Shown piece by piece: positions 17,686 to 26,097 of a stretch of 64,000 nucleotides of DNA. The stretch comes from Thermomonospora catenispora. Lineage in GTDB: Bacteria; Actinomycetota; Actinomycetes; Streptosporangiales; Streptosporangiaceae. The notes below the pieces were generated by a model that was not told the origin of the DNA, did not search any database, and worked only from the letters and a program-made list of their open reading frames with translations. Numbering within the stretch: position 1 is the stretch's first letter; the number at the start of each line of letters is the position of its first letter. Position numbers and translations under genes: made by a program. The stretch spans positions 121,794-185,793 of the forward strand of contig NZ_RRYT01000008.1 in assembly GCF_006363815.1 (NCBI RefSeq), in the 5' to 3' direction.

Positions 17686-18045
17686 ATGGCGCGGACGGTG
17701 AGGCGGGCACGCGGGCGCCGCTCTCCTCCGATTCCCGAGCGGGTCGCGCAGCCCTCTCCGAGCGTTCGGGAGGCGTGCGCGCACTCCGCGCGGCCACCGG
17801 TCCGCCACCGCGCCGCCGCTCCGGCGTTCCCGCCGGGGACGTCCGGTGGCCGCGGGCGCCCCGCCGCTCGGGCGGCGGACGCGGCGCACCGCGCACGACG
17901 CCGCCGCGTGCTCGCGGCCGGCCCGGGCGCCGGGCGCTGCCGGGACGTTCCGCCGTTCGCGCCGCCGGGCCGGCACAAAGGTGAAACGCCCATGAATCCG
18001 ATATTGAGACCTCAAACAGGAGCCTCCTGGCGGGGCGGCCGATGA
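17686..18045 (+). CDS. Putative leaderless ORF of unknown function
   Basis: A 119-codon frame begins with ATG exactly 7 nt after a TACCCT hexamer, the same arrangement as the leaderless starts at 26601 and 48451. The product would be Arg/Ala/Pro-rich with no recognised domain, which argues against a real protein. The hexamer may instead drive the downstream 5-formyl-THF cyclo-ligase. Confidence 0.2.
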   Translation: MARTVRRARGRRSPPIPERVAQPSPSVREACAHSARPPVRHRAAAPAFPPGTSGGRGRPAARAADAAHRARRRRVLAAGPGAGRCRDVPPFAPPGRHKGETPMNPILRPQTGASWRGGR

Positions 18046-18057
18046 TGTGGCGGGCAT

Positions 18058-18096
18058 CCAGCGGTCGCCCGCTGGACCCCCTCCGGAGGGAGGGGA
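18058..18096 (+). promoter_or_regulatory. Twin hairpins in the 5' region of the cyclo-ligase gene
   Basis: CCAGCGG/CCGCTGG (18058-18064 with 18069-18075, 4-nt loop) is followed at once by the palindrome CCCTCCGGAGGG. They end about 45 nt before the GTG. They could be an upstream terminator or a 5' leader structure; I recognise no known riboswitch. Confidence 0.35.
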
Positions 18097-18139
18097 GGCG
18101 GTCAAGGACAGACCCTAACCACTTTGCGAGGACCCAAGC

Positions 18140-18751
18140 GTGCGGGACGCCGACTCAAAGCACACCCTTCGCCGCCGGCTGCTGACGGCCCGCGCCGAGA
18201 TGGGCGCGGATCGACGCGCGGCCGCCGGACGCGCTCTCCGGGACGCCCTGCTCGACCTCCCCGAGCTGGAGATGGCCGCGTCGGTGGCGGCCTACGCCTC
18301 GTTCGGAAACGAGCCTGACACCCATGGTCTGATCTTCGCATTGTGGAAGCGCGGGACGTACGTCCTGCTGCCCCGGCTCCTTCCGGACGGGGACCTGGAC
18401 TGGGCGTCTTATGAGGGGCCCGATTCGCTGGCCCCGCGCGGCGCGGCGGAGGGGGACGGCGGGTCGGGGGCGCCGGGGATGCTGGAGCCGACCGAACCGC
18501 CGCGGGGCCCCGACGCGATCAAGGCCGCCGATGTGATCCTCGTCCCGGCGCTGGCGGTGGACCGCACCGGGATGCGGCTGGGGCGAGGCGGCGGCTCCTA
18601 TGACCGGGCGCTGGCGCGGGTGGGTCCGCAGATCCTGACGATCGGCCTGGTGTACGACGAGGAGCTGGTGGACCGGCTGCCGGCTGAGCCGCACGACCGG
18701 CGGCTGCGCGCCGTCGTCACCCCCTCCCGCGGCCTGGTCCGTTTCCCCTGA
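18140..18751 (+). CDS. 5-formyltetrahydrofolate cyclo-ligase
   Basis: 203 aa. It converts 5-formyl-THF to 5,10-methenyl-THF with ATP. The family fingerprint is seen in LRRRLLTARAEM at the N-terminus, the ILVPALAVDRTGMRLGRGGG motif, and YDRALARVGP. The GTG at 18140 follows GAGGA by 7 nt. It diverges from galU, as its homologue Rv0992c does in M. tuberculosis. A glycine-rich insert around residues 98-110 is longer than usual. Confidence 0.93.
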   Translation: MRDADSKHTLRRRLLTARAEMGADRRAAAGRALRDALLDLPELEMAASVAAYASFGNEPDTHGLIFALWKRGTYVLLPRLLPDGDLDWASYEGPDSLAPRGAAEGDGGSGAPGMLEPTEPPRGPDAIKAADVILVPALAVDRTGMRLGRGGGSYDRALARVGPQILTIGLVYDEELVDRLPAEPHDRRLRAVVTPSRGLVRFP

Positions 18752-18772
18752 CGTTTCCCCGGCGCCCCGGCA

Positions 18773-18790
18773 CCCGCCGCCTTCGGCGGG
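18773..18790 (+). terminator. Hairpin after the cyclo-ligase gene
   Basis: CCCGCCG-CCTT-CGGCGGG forms a perfect 7-bp stem with a 4-nt loop 22 nt after the stop codon. There is no T-tract. Confidence 0.55.
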
Positions 18791-18863
18791 TCCGCGGGTT
18801 CGGTGAAGCCGCCCCGGGCCGCGAATCCCCCCAAGAAGGGCGCATTCGGGACTAACCTCCGGC

Positions 18864-18938
18864 ATGCGCACGAAGAAGCCCACCCGGGAGGCGGCCGGCG
18901 CCGCCGCCCCGCTGGAGCAGCAGATCATCCGGAGGTAG
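18864..18938 (+). CDS. Putative 24-codon leader ORF preceding the 2-hydroxyacid dehydrogenase
   Basis: ATG at 18864 lies 5 nt after TAACCT (18853-18858), a leaderless-type arrangement. The peptide would start MRTKKPTREAAG and end LEQQIIRR. Its last codons CGG-AGG-TAG contain the GGAGG ribosome binding site of the next gene, and its stop lies 3 nt before that gene's GTG, so translation of this ORF could control access to the site. No homologue is recognised. Confidence 0.4.
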   Translation: MRTKKPTREAAGAAAPLEQQIIRR

Positions 18939-18941
18939 CAG

Positions 18942-19937
18942 GTGAACGACGGGCGACCGTGGCGGCTGGCGGCACTGCCCCCGCTCGACGAGAAGATCAT
19001 CCGCGGGATGCTCGCGCCCCTCGGCGACGCCGTGGAGGTGGTCCTTCCTCCCAGCCGGGACCGGGCGGGGCTGCACGCGGTGCTGGCCGAGGCGGAGCTG
19101 GTGGTGGGCGACTTCTCCGGGGCGCTGGCGATGGACGCGGAGGCGGTGCGCGCGGCGCCGCGTCTGGCGTTCGTGCAGATGCCGCAGGTCGGGGTGGACA
19201 GCTGCGACCTGGAGGCGCTGACGGCGGCGGGCGTGCCGGTGGCCAACACGGCGGGCGCCAATGCGCGGTCGGTGGCCGAGTGGGCGGTGGGCGCGGCGTT
19301 CGCGTTGTGCCGGCACCTGGCGTGGGGCGACCGGCGGATGCGGGAGGGCGCCTGGTCGCAGCCGGAGCTGCTGGCCCGCGGCACCCGGGAGGTCCGCTCG
19401 CTGCGGGTCGGGGTGCTGGGATACGGGGCGATCGGGGCGGAGACGGCCGGGCTGTTCGCGGCGCTGGGCTGCCCGGTGTCGTACTGGAGCAGGCGTCGGC
19501 GCGCCGAGGCCGTGGCGGAGTACCGCGAGCTGGACGAGCTGCTGGCGACCTCCGACATCCTGGTGGTGGCGCTGCCGCTGACCCCGGAGACGGCCGGGCT
19601 GCTGGGGCCGGAGCGGCTGGCCGCCCTGCCGCGGGGGGCGCTGCTGATCAACGTGGCGCGCGGCGGGATCGCCCCGGACGATGCGGTGCTGGAGGCGCTG
19701 GAGTCGGGGCGGCTGGGCGGCGCGGCGCTGGACGTGTTCGAACGCGAGCCGCTGCCGGCCGACCATCCGCTGCGCCGCAACGAGAACGTCCTGCTGTCCC
19801 CGCACGCGGCCGGCGCGACGTTGGAGGCCCAGCTCGGCATCGCCCGGATCGTGCAGGAGAACCTCGCCGCGGCGGTGGAGGGCCGGCCGGTCCGGAACGT
19901 GGTCAACGGGGTGGACGCCCTGATCCGACGGCGCTGA
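18942..19937 (+). CDS. D-isomer-specific 2-hydroxyacid dehydrogenase
   Basis: 331 aa. NAD(P)-dependent reduction of 2-oxoacids to D-2-hydroxyacids is the family reaction; the substrate is unknown. The Rossmann motif GVLGYGAIGAETA lies near residue 163. The catalytic triad is visible as Arg in NVARGG, Glu in FEREPL and His in SPHAAG. The GTG at 18942 sits 6 nt after GGAGG. It is probably co-transcribed with the 24-codon ORF upstream. Confidence 0.92.
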   Translation: MNDGRPWRLAALPPLDEKIIRGMLAPLGDAVEVVLPPSRDRAGLHAVLAEAELVVGDFSGALAMDAEAVRAAPRLAFVQMPQVGVDSCDLEALTAAGVPVANTAGANARSVAEWAVGAAFALCRHLAWGDRRMREGAWSQPELLARGTREVRSLRVGVLGYGAIGAETAGLFAALGCPVSYWSRRRRAEAVAEYRELDELLATSDILVVALPLTPETAGLLGPERLAALPRGALLINVARGGIAPDDAVLEALESGRLGGAALDVFEREPLPADHPLRRNENVLLSPHAAGATLEAQLGIARIVQENLAAAVEGRPVRNVVNGVDALIRRR

Positions 19938-19969
19938 CCGCGGTCGACGCCCGACCGGCGCCCGGGCCG

Positions 19970-20135
19970 GTACGCGGTCGGCACGCGGTCGACGTGCGGC
20001 GCGGTCGGCGTCCGGTCGGCGTCCGGTCGGCGCGCAGCCGTGACACGGCCGGCGCCCGGCCGGCACGCGGCCTGCGTGCCGGCCGATGCGCGACCTGCGT
20101 GCGGCCCGCACGCGGCCGACACGCGCGGCGATTAA
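19970..20135. repeat. GC-rich degenerate repeat tract
   Basis: The tract is built from variants of GGTCGGCGTCC and GCACGCGGCC. Three tandem 11-bp copies lie at 20003-20035, the third diverged in its last bases. It separates the dehydrogenase from the antiporter and is not coding in any credible frame. Confidence 0.7.
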
Positions 20136-20212
20136 CCAGATTTGCGAAATCTCGCCCGCCTTTCTGTAGGCTCTCTACACCGACTCTGATCTTTCAGCGC
20201 GAAGGGTGGGTT

Positions 20213-21697
20213 GTGCGGCTCGACATCTGGCTGCTCGTCGGGGCCGCACTGGTGCTCGCCGCGATCCTCGCGGTGCGGGTCTCCCACCGGCTGGGCCTGC
20301 CCAGCCTGCTCGCCTATCTGGGGCTGGGCCTGCTCATCGGCGAGTCGGGATTCGGGATCCGCTTCGACGACGCCGAGCTGGCGCAGACGCTGGGCTGGGC
20401 CGCGCTCGTCCTGATCCTGGTCGAGGGCGGTCTGACCACCGACTGGCGGAACGTCAGACCGGCCGTCCCGGTGGCGCTGGCGCTGGCCACGGTGGGGATC
20501 GCGGTCAGCGTCGTGGTCGTGGCGGTGCCCGCGCACCTGCTGCTGGGGCTGGACTGGCAGCTGGCGTTCCTGCTCGGCGCGGTGCTGGCGCCCACCGACG
20601 CGGCGGCGGTGTTCTCGGTGCTGCGGCGGCTGCCGATCTCGTCCCGGCTGGTGGGGATCCTGGAGGCCGAATCAGGGTTCAACGACGCCCCCGTCGTGCT
20701 CCTGGTGGTGCTGCTCAGCACCACCGGCGAGCACGGAAGCGCGCCGTGGGCGCTGGCCGGGCTGGTGGTGTACGAGCTGGCCGTCGGCGCGGCGGTGGGG
20801 CTGGCGGTGGCGTGGCTGGGGACCTTCGCGGTGCGGCGGGCGGCGCTGCCGGCCTCCGGCCTCTACCCCATCGCGGTGCTGTCGCTGGCGGTGGGCTCCT
20901 ACGGGGCGGCCACGCTGATCCACTCCAGCGGCTTCATGGCGTGCTACCTGTGCGCGCTGGTGCTGGGGAACGCCCGGCTGCCGCACCGCCCGGCCACCCG
21001 GGGCTTCGCCGAGGGCATCGCGTGGCTGGCGCAGATCGGGTTGTTCGTGATGCTGGGGCTGCTGGCGTCCCCGTCCGAGCTGCCCGGTCAGATCGTTCCG
21101 GCGTTGATCGCCGGATCGATCCTGGTGCTGGTCGCCCGGCCGCTGTCGGTGTGGGCGTCCACGATGGGGTTCGGGCTGAAACGCTCGGAGAAGGTCTTCC
21201 TGTCGTGGGCGGGCCTGCGCGGCGCGGTGCCCGTGGTGTTCGCCACGGTGCCGATGTCGGAGGACGTGCCGGGGGCGGACCGGCTCTTCGCCCTGGTCTT
21301 CGTGATCGTGGTGGTGTTCACCCTGCTGCAGGGGCCGACGCTGCCGCCGGTGGCCCGCCGACTGGGCGTCATCGCCGAAGGCGAGGCCGTCGACCTCGAT
21401 GTGGAGGCCGCCCCGCTGGAGGAGCTGAAGGCCGATCTGCTGGAGGTGCGCGTCCCCCAGCACTCCCGCCTCGCCGGGGTGGAGATCTTCGAGCTGCGGC
21501 TGCCGCCCGGGGCCTCCGTCACCCTGGTCGTCCGCGAGGGGCGCAGCTTCGTCCCCGAGCCCACCACCATCCTGCGCGGCGGCGACACCCTCCTCGTCGT
21601 CACCACCGCCGACGTCCGCCACACCACCGAACGCCGGCTCCGCGCCGTGAGCCGCCGCGGCAAGCTGGCCGGCTGGTTCGGCGAGACCGGCGAGTGA
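20213..21697 (+). CDS. Cation/proton antiporter, CPA1/NhaP-type with C-terminal RCK-C (TrkA-C) domain
   Basis: 494 aa with about 12 membrane helices (residues 5-385) and a cytoplasmic C-terminal domain. It exchanges K+ or Na+ for H+; the ion is not decided by sequence. The conserved APTDAAAVFSVL and ESGFNDAPVVLL segments carry the antiporter Asp residues. The C-terminal IFELRLPPGASVTLVVREG and RGGDTLLVV are TrkA-C-like. The GTG at 20213 follows GAAGGGTGG; the upstream in-frame sequence lies in a repeat tract and is not part of the gene. Confidence 0.92.
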   Translation: MRLDIWLLVGAALVLAAILAVRVSHRLGLPSLLAYLGLGLLIGESGFGIRFDDAELAQTLGWAALVLILVEGGLTTDWRNVRPAVPVALALATVGIAVSVVVVAVPAHLLLGLDWQLAFLLGAVLAPTDAAAVFSVLRRLPISSRLVGILEAESGFNDAPVVLLVVLLSTTGEHGSAPWALAGLVVYELAVGAAVGLAVAWLGTFAVRRAALPASGLYPIAVLSLAVGSYGAATLIHSSGFMACYLCALVLGNARLPHRPATRGFAEGIAWLAQIGLFVMLGLLASPSELPGQIVPALIAGSILVLVARPLSVWASTMGFGLKRSEKVFLSWAGLRGAVPVVFATVPMSEDVPGADRLFALVFVIVVVFTLLQGPTLPPVARRLGVIAEGEAVDLDVEAAPLEELKADLLEVRVPQHSRLAGVEIFELRLPPGASVTLVVREGRSFVPEPTTILRGGDTLLVVTTADVRHTTERRLRAVSRRGKLAGWFGETGE

Positions 21698-21699
21698 GC

Positions 21700-21731
21700 G
21701 CACCGCCGTCCGGCCTGGTGAGCGGCGGTGC
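21700..21731 (+). terminator. Hairpin terminator of the antiporter gene
   Basis: GCACCGCCG (21700-21708) pairs perfectly with CGGCGGTGC (21723-21731), directly after the stop codon. Confidence 0.65.
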
Positions 21732-21771
21732 GGACGCCGCGGGGTGAGCATCGCGGCGCGGGCAGTACTAT

Positions 21772-21798
21772 TTGGCAGTCGACCGACGAGAGTGCCAG
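21772..21798 (+). promoter_or_regulatory. CIRCE-like operator (HrcA box)
   Basis: TTGGCAGTC-N9-GAGTGCCAG has the exact arm length and 9-nt spacing of CIRCE (consensus TTAGCACTC-N9-GAGTGCTAA). The right arm matches 7 of 9 consensus bases and the arms pair at 7 of 9 positions. It ends 40 nt before the start of the FmdB-type gene. HrcA repression released by heat is the expected control. Confidence 0.75.
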
Positions 21799-21838
21799 TC
21801 TGCGGTCTTGCGCGGACTGTGGCGGCAAGGAGGAGACC

Positions 21839-22141
21839 GTGCCGACGTACCAGTACGTGTGCACCGATTGCAGCGAGCCCTTTGAGGTCGTGCAGAAGTT
21901 CAGCGATGACCCGCTGACCGAGTGCCCGGCGTGCAACGGCCGGCTGCGCAAGGTCTTCTCCGCGGCCGGGATCATCTTCAAGGGCAGCGGCTTCTATCGC
22001 ACCGACAGCCGGAGCGGCAACGGCAGCGGCGGGAGCGGCAAGTCCAGCGCCTCCTCCTCGTCGTCGTCCTCGAGCAGCGGCTCGGACTCCTCCTCCTCGT
22101 CGTCCGGCTCCTCGAGCAGCAGCGACTCCAAGGTGGCCTGA
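21839..22141 (+). CDS. FmdB-type zinc-ribbon protein, probable Ruc-like redox-regulated chaperone
   Basis: 100 aa. Residues 1-40 form the FmdB zinc ribbon with two CxxC pairs (C8-C11 and C29-C32). Residues 55-100 are a Ser/Gly-rich, intrinsically disordered tail. The GTG at 21839 follows AAGGAGGAG. The M. tuberculosis homologue Rv0991c (Ruc), beside a cyclo-ligase and galU as here, is described as a redox-responsive chaperone repressed by HrcA; the CIRCE-like box just upstream supports the same role. The function is inferred from synteny, architecture and operator. Confidence 0.85.
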   Translation: MPTYQYVCTDCSEPFEVVQKFSDDPLTECPACNGRLRKVFSAAGIIFKGSGFYRTDSRSGNGSGGSGKSSASSSSSSSSSGSDSSSSSSGSSSSSDSKVA

Positions 22142-22155
22142 CAGTCCTCACCGCC

Positions 22156-22185
22156 GCCCCGGTGATCGGCGCCGATCACCGGGGC
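22156..22185 (+). terminator. Perfect 30-bp palindrome, terminator of the FmdB-type gene
   Basis: GCCCCGGTGATCGGC is followed directly by its exact reverse complement, 14 nt after the stop codon. As RNA it would form a hairpin of about 13 bp. There is no T-tract. Confidence 0.7.
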
Positions 22186-23597
22186 GATGCCCGTGCCTCG
22201 ATGCGCCGGGGTGCGCGCCCTCGGGCGCCGGGCCGTGCCCTCTCCGTTCGCGGGCGAGGCGCCGTCGTGTTCTCTCCTCCGCGTCTCCTCCTCGCGGATG
22301 GACCGGGGGTCTTCGCCCCGTTCTCCGGAGAGGCTCTCCAGGGACCCCCGAGGGCCGGGCGGGCCTTCCCGGACCCGACGCCGCGACGGCCCGTCCGTGA
22401 CCGGCCGTTCCCCGGCGTCATCGAGCGCCGCGAGGTCCCGCCCACACCTTCGATCACGTCTCCGGCCGCCTCTTCGGCCCGGCCGGTGGGCGCTCGCTCA
22501 GCCGCGTCCTCGCCCATGCTCCCCCGGAGGCGCCCTCGGCGGGCCTCTCCGCGTCCTCAAGACTTCTCCGGCCGACCGTTCTCACCACCCCCGGCGGGCC
22601 TCTCCGGCTGATCCTCGGCCGCCTCCCCTGCCGCGTCTTCAGCCGCTCCTCCGGCACGCCCCGGCGGCCTCTCCGACCACGCCGTCGGCGTCTTCTCCGG
22701 CCGCCTCTCCAGGTCCGTCCTCGGCGGTCTCCCGGCACATCCCCGTCCCCGTTCCTCCGGCCGTCCGCCGTGCCGGCCCCTCGCCCGCCTCGTCGCAGCG
22801 TGCCCGGCGCGCATCCGGCCCACACCGGGGCGCCCGCCCCCGATGCCCGTCTCCAGCGGGCGGATCCGGCCCGCCCTCTCGTCGTTCCCGCCGCGGTCCC
22901 CCTGCCCTGCGGTCCGCCGAGCGAGGCCGGCCGTCGTCGGTGCGCGTCCCGGTGGCGGCGGATCACCGGCGGATCTGAACACGGCAGCGGGCGGCAGGAC
23001 CCGCCCTCCCCGGAACGCGCTCCGGTGGCGGTGGACCACCAGGGGTCGAGCACGACGACGAGCGGCGGGGCTCGCCGTCGTCGGCGCGTATTCCGACGGC
23101 GGACGGCGCGGTCCGCCCCCATCGGCACGTGTTCCGGCGGCGCGCCCATGTCCCGACCCGTCGGATCGGCCGGTCGACCGCCTGGCCCTGTCCCGCTCCG
23201 CAGGGACCTGGTCCCTCCCGTGCCCGACGGCGGGGCCTCCTCGGAGGCTCTCGACGCCGCGCCCCGCCGATCGCCTCGTCCCCCCTGACCTTCACGCCAC
23301 GTTCGCGTTCCCTGCGGGGCGCCGGTCCCGATGCGGGTGACGCCGACGGGTGCGGCCGCGGCGGCCGCCTCGGGGTCGGGCGGCGCGGCGGACGAGGCGG
23401 CCGTACCGCCCGCGGGGGCGGAGGCGCTGCTCACGGCGGGTGCGGTGCGGCGCGGACGCCGGGCGGTCCTCAGGAGGTGGGAGGGCGGGGTCCGGGACCG
23501 GGTCAGGGACGACTCAGGGACGGGTCAGGGCGGCTCCCCGATGCCCGATGCGGCGGCGGTGGCGAAGGTTGAAGCGGATGGAAGAACACCGCGGCAA
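22186..23597. other. 1.4-kb low-complexity stretch without a supported gene
   Basis: All long frames here are Arg/Pro/Ser-rich and lack ribosome binding sites or recognisable domains. Between about 22440 and 22740 the plus strand carries degenerate repeats of CCTCTCCG and TTCTCCGGCCG type. It may be the remains of a repetitive Ala/Pro-rich gene or merely expanded intergenic DNA. Confidence 0.5.
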
Positions 23598-23664
23598 TCG
23601 AGATATTACTTGACTCTCCTCGAACACCGAGACACCCTTGACCATCAAACGCGATATATCTCGA
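23598..23664 (+). promoter_or_regulatory. AT-rich promoter/operator region of the MMPL gene
   Basis: TCGAGATAT (23598-23606) and its exact inverse ATATCTCGA (23656-23664) flank the presumed promoter; the second arm lies 13 nt before the start codon within GCGATATATCTCGA. AT-rich half-sites around a promoter suggest a repressor site. No regulator gene is adjacent. Confidence 0.5.
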
Positions 23665-23677
23665 AAAGGGGGATGGC

Positions 23678-25819
23678 ATGGCCGCACCAGGTCACAAGCC
23701 GCCGGGCGGGGTGTGGGCCCGGCTGACGGCGCTGCCCACCGGCAGCCGCAGCAAGTGGGCGGTGCTGGCGATATGGATCGTGCTGCTCATGGTGCTCGGC
23801 CCGATGGCCGGCAAGCTCGGTGAGGTCGAAGAGAACGACGATGCGGCATGGCTGCCCGCAGGCGCGGAGTCCACCCGGGTCGCCGAGCTGGAGAAGCGTT
23901 TCAGCGACGAGGAGATGGTCCCGGCCGTCATCGTCTACGAACGGCCGAGCGGGATCACCCCGCAGGACCGCGCCAAGGCGCAGGCCGATCTCGAGGCGCT
24001 GAGCAAGCTGCCCGGAGCGCGGCAGCCGCAGGGGCCGATCCCCTCCCAGGACGGCACGGCGCTGCAGACGCTCGTGCCGTTCACCGACCCCGACCACCTG
24101 ATCGACGCCGTCGACCAGGCCCGCGACGTGGTCAAGCGCGCCCCTCCCGGGTTGAACGTCCACGTCACCGGTCCCGCCGGGGGTCTCGCCGACATGATCA
24201 AGGTGTTCGAGACCATCGACGGGTTCCTGCTGCTGGCGGCCGGACTCGTGGTCATCGTGCTGCTGTTGCTCATCTACCGCAGCCCGGTGCTGTGGCTGAT
24301 CCCGGTGCTGAGCGCGTTGGCCGCGCTGGGGCTGGCGCAAAGCGTCGTCTACCTGCTGGCCGAGTACGCCGACCTGACCGTGAACGGCCAGAGCGCCGGG
24401 ATCTTGACCGTGCTGGTCTTCGGAGTCGCCACCGACTACGCCCTGCTGCTGGTGGCGCGCTACCGCGAGGAGCTGCACCGTCACCCGGACCGGCATGAGG
24501 CGATGGCGTTCGCGCTGCACCGCGCCGGACCCGCGATCGTGGCGTCGGCGGGCACCGTCAGCCTGGGCCTGCTGTGCCTGATGGTCGCCGAGCTCAACTC
24601 CACCGCCGGCCTGGGTCCCGTCGCCGCCGCCGGGGTGATCACCGCGCTGCTGTCCATGACGACGCTGCTGCCGGCCCTGCTGGTGATCTTCGGCCGGTGG
24701 CTGTTCTGGCCGCTCATCCCCCGCTACGACGCCGCCTACCTGGACCCGGAGGCCTACGAGCGCGAGCACGGCTTCTGGGCCAGGATCGCCGCCCTGGTCG
24801 GCCGCCGTCCGCGGCTGCTGGCCGGCGTCGCCACGGTCATGCTGGCGGGGATGACGCTGGGGCTGGGCTCGCTCAAGGCCGAAGGGCTGAGCGACGCCGG
24901 GCAGTTCGTCGACAAGCCCGACTCGATCGTCGGCGCCGAGATCATGGCCCGGCACTACCCGGGCGGCTCCGGCTCCCCCACGATCGTCATCGGCAACGCT
25001 GCCGCCGCCGCGCCCCTGGCGGAGACGATCCGCGGCACCGCGGGCGTGGCCGCGGTGAGCGAGCCGCGCACCGCCGGCGACCTGGTCCGCTACGAGGTGA
25101 CGCTGCGCGACCGCGCCGACAGCCAGGACGCCCGGGACACCGTGGAGCGGCTGCGCACCACGGTCGACGCGGTGCCCGCGGCCGACGCCAAGGTCGGCGG
25201 CATCACCGCCACCACGCTGGACGTCAACCGGGCGGCCTTCCGCGACAACCTGGTGATCATCCCGATCGTCCTGGTGGTGGTGTTCGGCATCCTGGTCGCG
25301 CTGCTGCGGTCCCTGGTCGCCCCGCTGCTGATGATGGCCACCGTGGGGCTGTCGTTCCTGGCCGCGCTGGGGGCGTCGGGATGGGTCTTCCGGCACGTGT
25401 TCGGCTTCGAGGGCGCCGACGCCGGATTCCCGCTGCTGGCGTTCATCTTCCTGGTGGCGCTGGGGGTGGACTACAACATCTTCCTGATGCACCGGGTCCG
25501 GGAGGAGTCCCAGCAGCTGGGCACCCGCCGGGGCGTGCTGCGCGGGCTCACCGTCACCGGCGGCGTGATCACCTCGGCCGGGGTGGTGCTGGCCGCCACG
25601 TTCGCGGCCCTGACCACCCTCCCGCTGGTGTCGATGGTCGAAATGGGCTTCGTGGTCGCCTTCGGGGTCCTGCTCGACACCATCGTCGTCCGCTCCCTGC
25701 TGCTGCCCGCCCTGTCCTACGACCTGGGCCGCCGCATCTGGGCGCCGAGCGGCCTGGCCCGCCGGGAGGCCCGTCCCGCTCCGGAGGAGGAGCAGCGGGC
25801 CCTCCAGTCCGTCGGCTGA
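23678..25819 (+). CDS. MMPL-family (RND superfamily) membrane transporter
   Basis: 713 aa. It exports lipids or hydrophobic compounds using the proton gradient; the substrate is unknown. Two repeats each have one helix, a large extracytoplasmic loop and five helices. The signature GVATDYALLLVARYREE (first half) and GVDYNIFLMHRVREE (second half) contain the Asp-Tyr proton-relay pairs. ATG at 23678 after AAAAGGGGGA. It is shorter than mycobacterial MmpL3 because the C-terminal cytoplasmic domain is only about 40 residues. Monocistronic. Confidence 0.94.
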   Translation: MAAPGHKPPGGVWARLTALPTGSRSKWAVLAIWIVLLMVLGPMAGKLGEVEENDDAAWLPAGAESTRVAELEKRFSDEEMVPAVIVYERPSGITPQDRAKAQADLEALSKLPGARQPQGPIPSQDGTALQTLVPFTDPDHLIDAVDQARDVVKRAPPGLNVHVTGPAGGLADMIKVFETIDGFLLLAAGLVVIVLLLLIYRSPVLWLIPVLSALAALGLAQSVVYLLAEYADLTVNGQSAGILTVLVFGVATDYALLLVARYREELHRHPDRHEAMAFALHRAGPAIVASAGTVSLGLLCLMVAELNSTAGLGPVAAAGVITALLSMTTLLPALLVIFGRWLFWPLIPRYDAAYLDPEAYEREHGFWARIAALVGRRPRLLAGVATVMLAGMTLGLGSLKAEGLSDAGQFVDKPDSIVGAEIMARHYPGGSGSPTIVIGNAAAAAPLAETIRGTAGVAAVSEPRTAGDLVRYEVTLRDRADSQDARDTVERLRTTVDAVPAADAKVGGITATTLDVNRAAFRDNLVIIPIVLVVVFGILVALLRSLVAPLLMMATVGLSFLAALGASGWVFRHVFGFEGADAGFPLLAFIFLVALGVDYNIFLMHRVREESQQLGTRRGVLRGLTVTGGVITSAGVVLAATFAALTTLPLVSMVEMGFVVAFGVLLDTIVVRSLLLPALSYDLGRRIWAPSGLARREARPAPEEEQRALQSVG

Positions 25820-25900
25820 CCCGCCCCGCACGAGCCCGGAACGATCACCGCGGGTCCGGCCGGACCCCACCGGCCTCACCGGCCGGACCCGCCCTCCCCT

Positions 25901-25938
25901 GCGGTCCCGCGACGGCGCTCCGCCCGCCGCGGGACCGC
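25901..25938 (+). terminator. Hairpin after the MMPL gene
   Basis: GCGGTCCCGC (25901-25910) and GCGGGACCGC (25929-25938) form a perfect 10-bp stem. A second copy of the right arm lies near 25974-25983, allowing an alternative hairpin. Confidence 0.6.
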
Positions 25939-26097
25939 AGGGTGCAAAGCAGCGGGGCGCAGGGCCGCAGGGTGCGGGACCGCAGAGGGCGGTCGCCGCC
26001 GCGGTCGAGACCGGCGGACGACCCCAGCCCGCCGCCGGTCCGTCCCTTTCGTCGCCGTTCCCGGCGCCGGGCGGCGGGCTGCTAACGTCCAGATCCC

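Larger units (their letters stand above)
17570..18139. other. 570-nt divergent region between galU and the cyclo-ligase gene
   Basis: It contains the galU ribosome binding site at the left, a TANNNT -10 (TACCCT, 17673-17678) reading rightward, and two adjacent hairpins at 18058-18096 before the cyclo-ligase. Very GC-rich and low in complexity between 17690 and 17960. Confidence 0.5.

Noticed and set aside
18155..20122. 655-codon minus-strand frame opposite the cyclo-ligase and dehydrogenase
   Set aside because: Ser/Arg-rich antisense shadow across two real genes and a repeat tract.
22454..23434. 326-codon minus-strand frame in the gene-less block
   Set aside because: Arg-run-rich, no ribosome binding site, no domain; codon composition resembles random GC-rich sequence.
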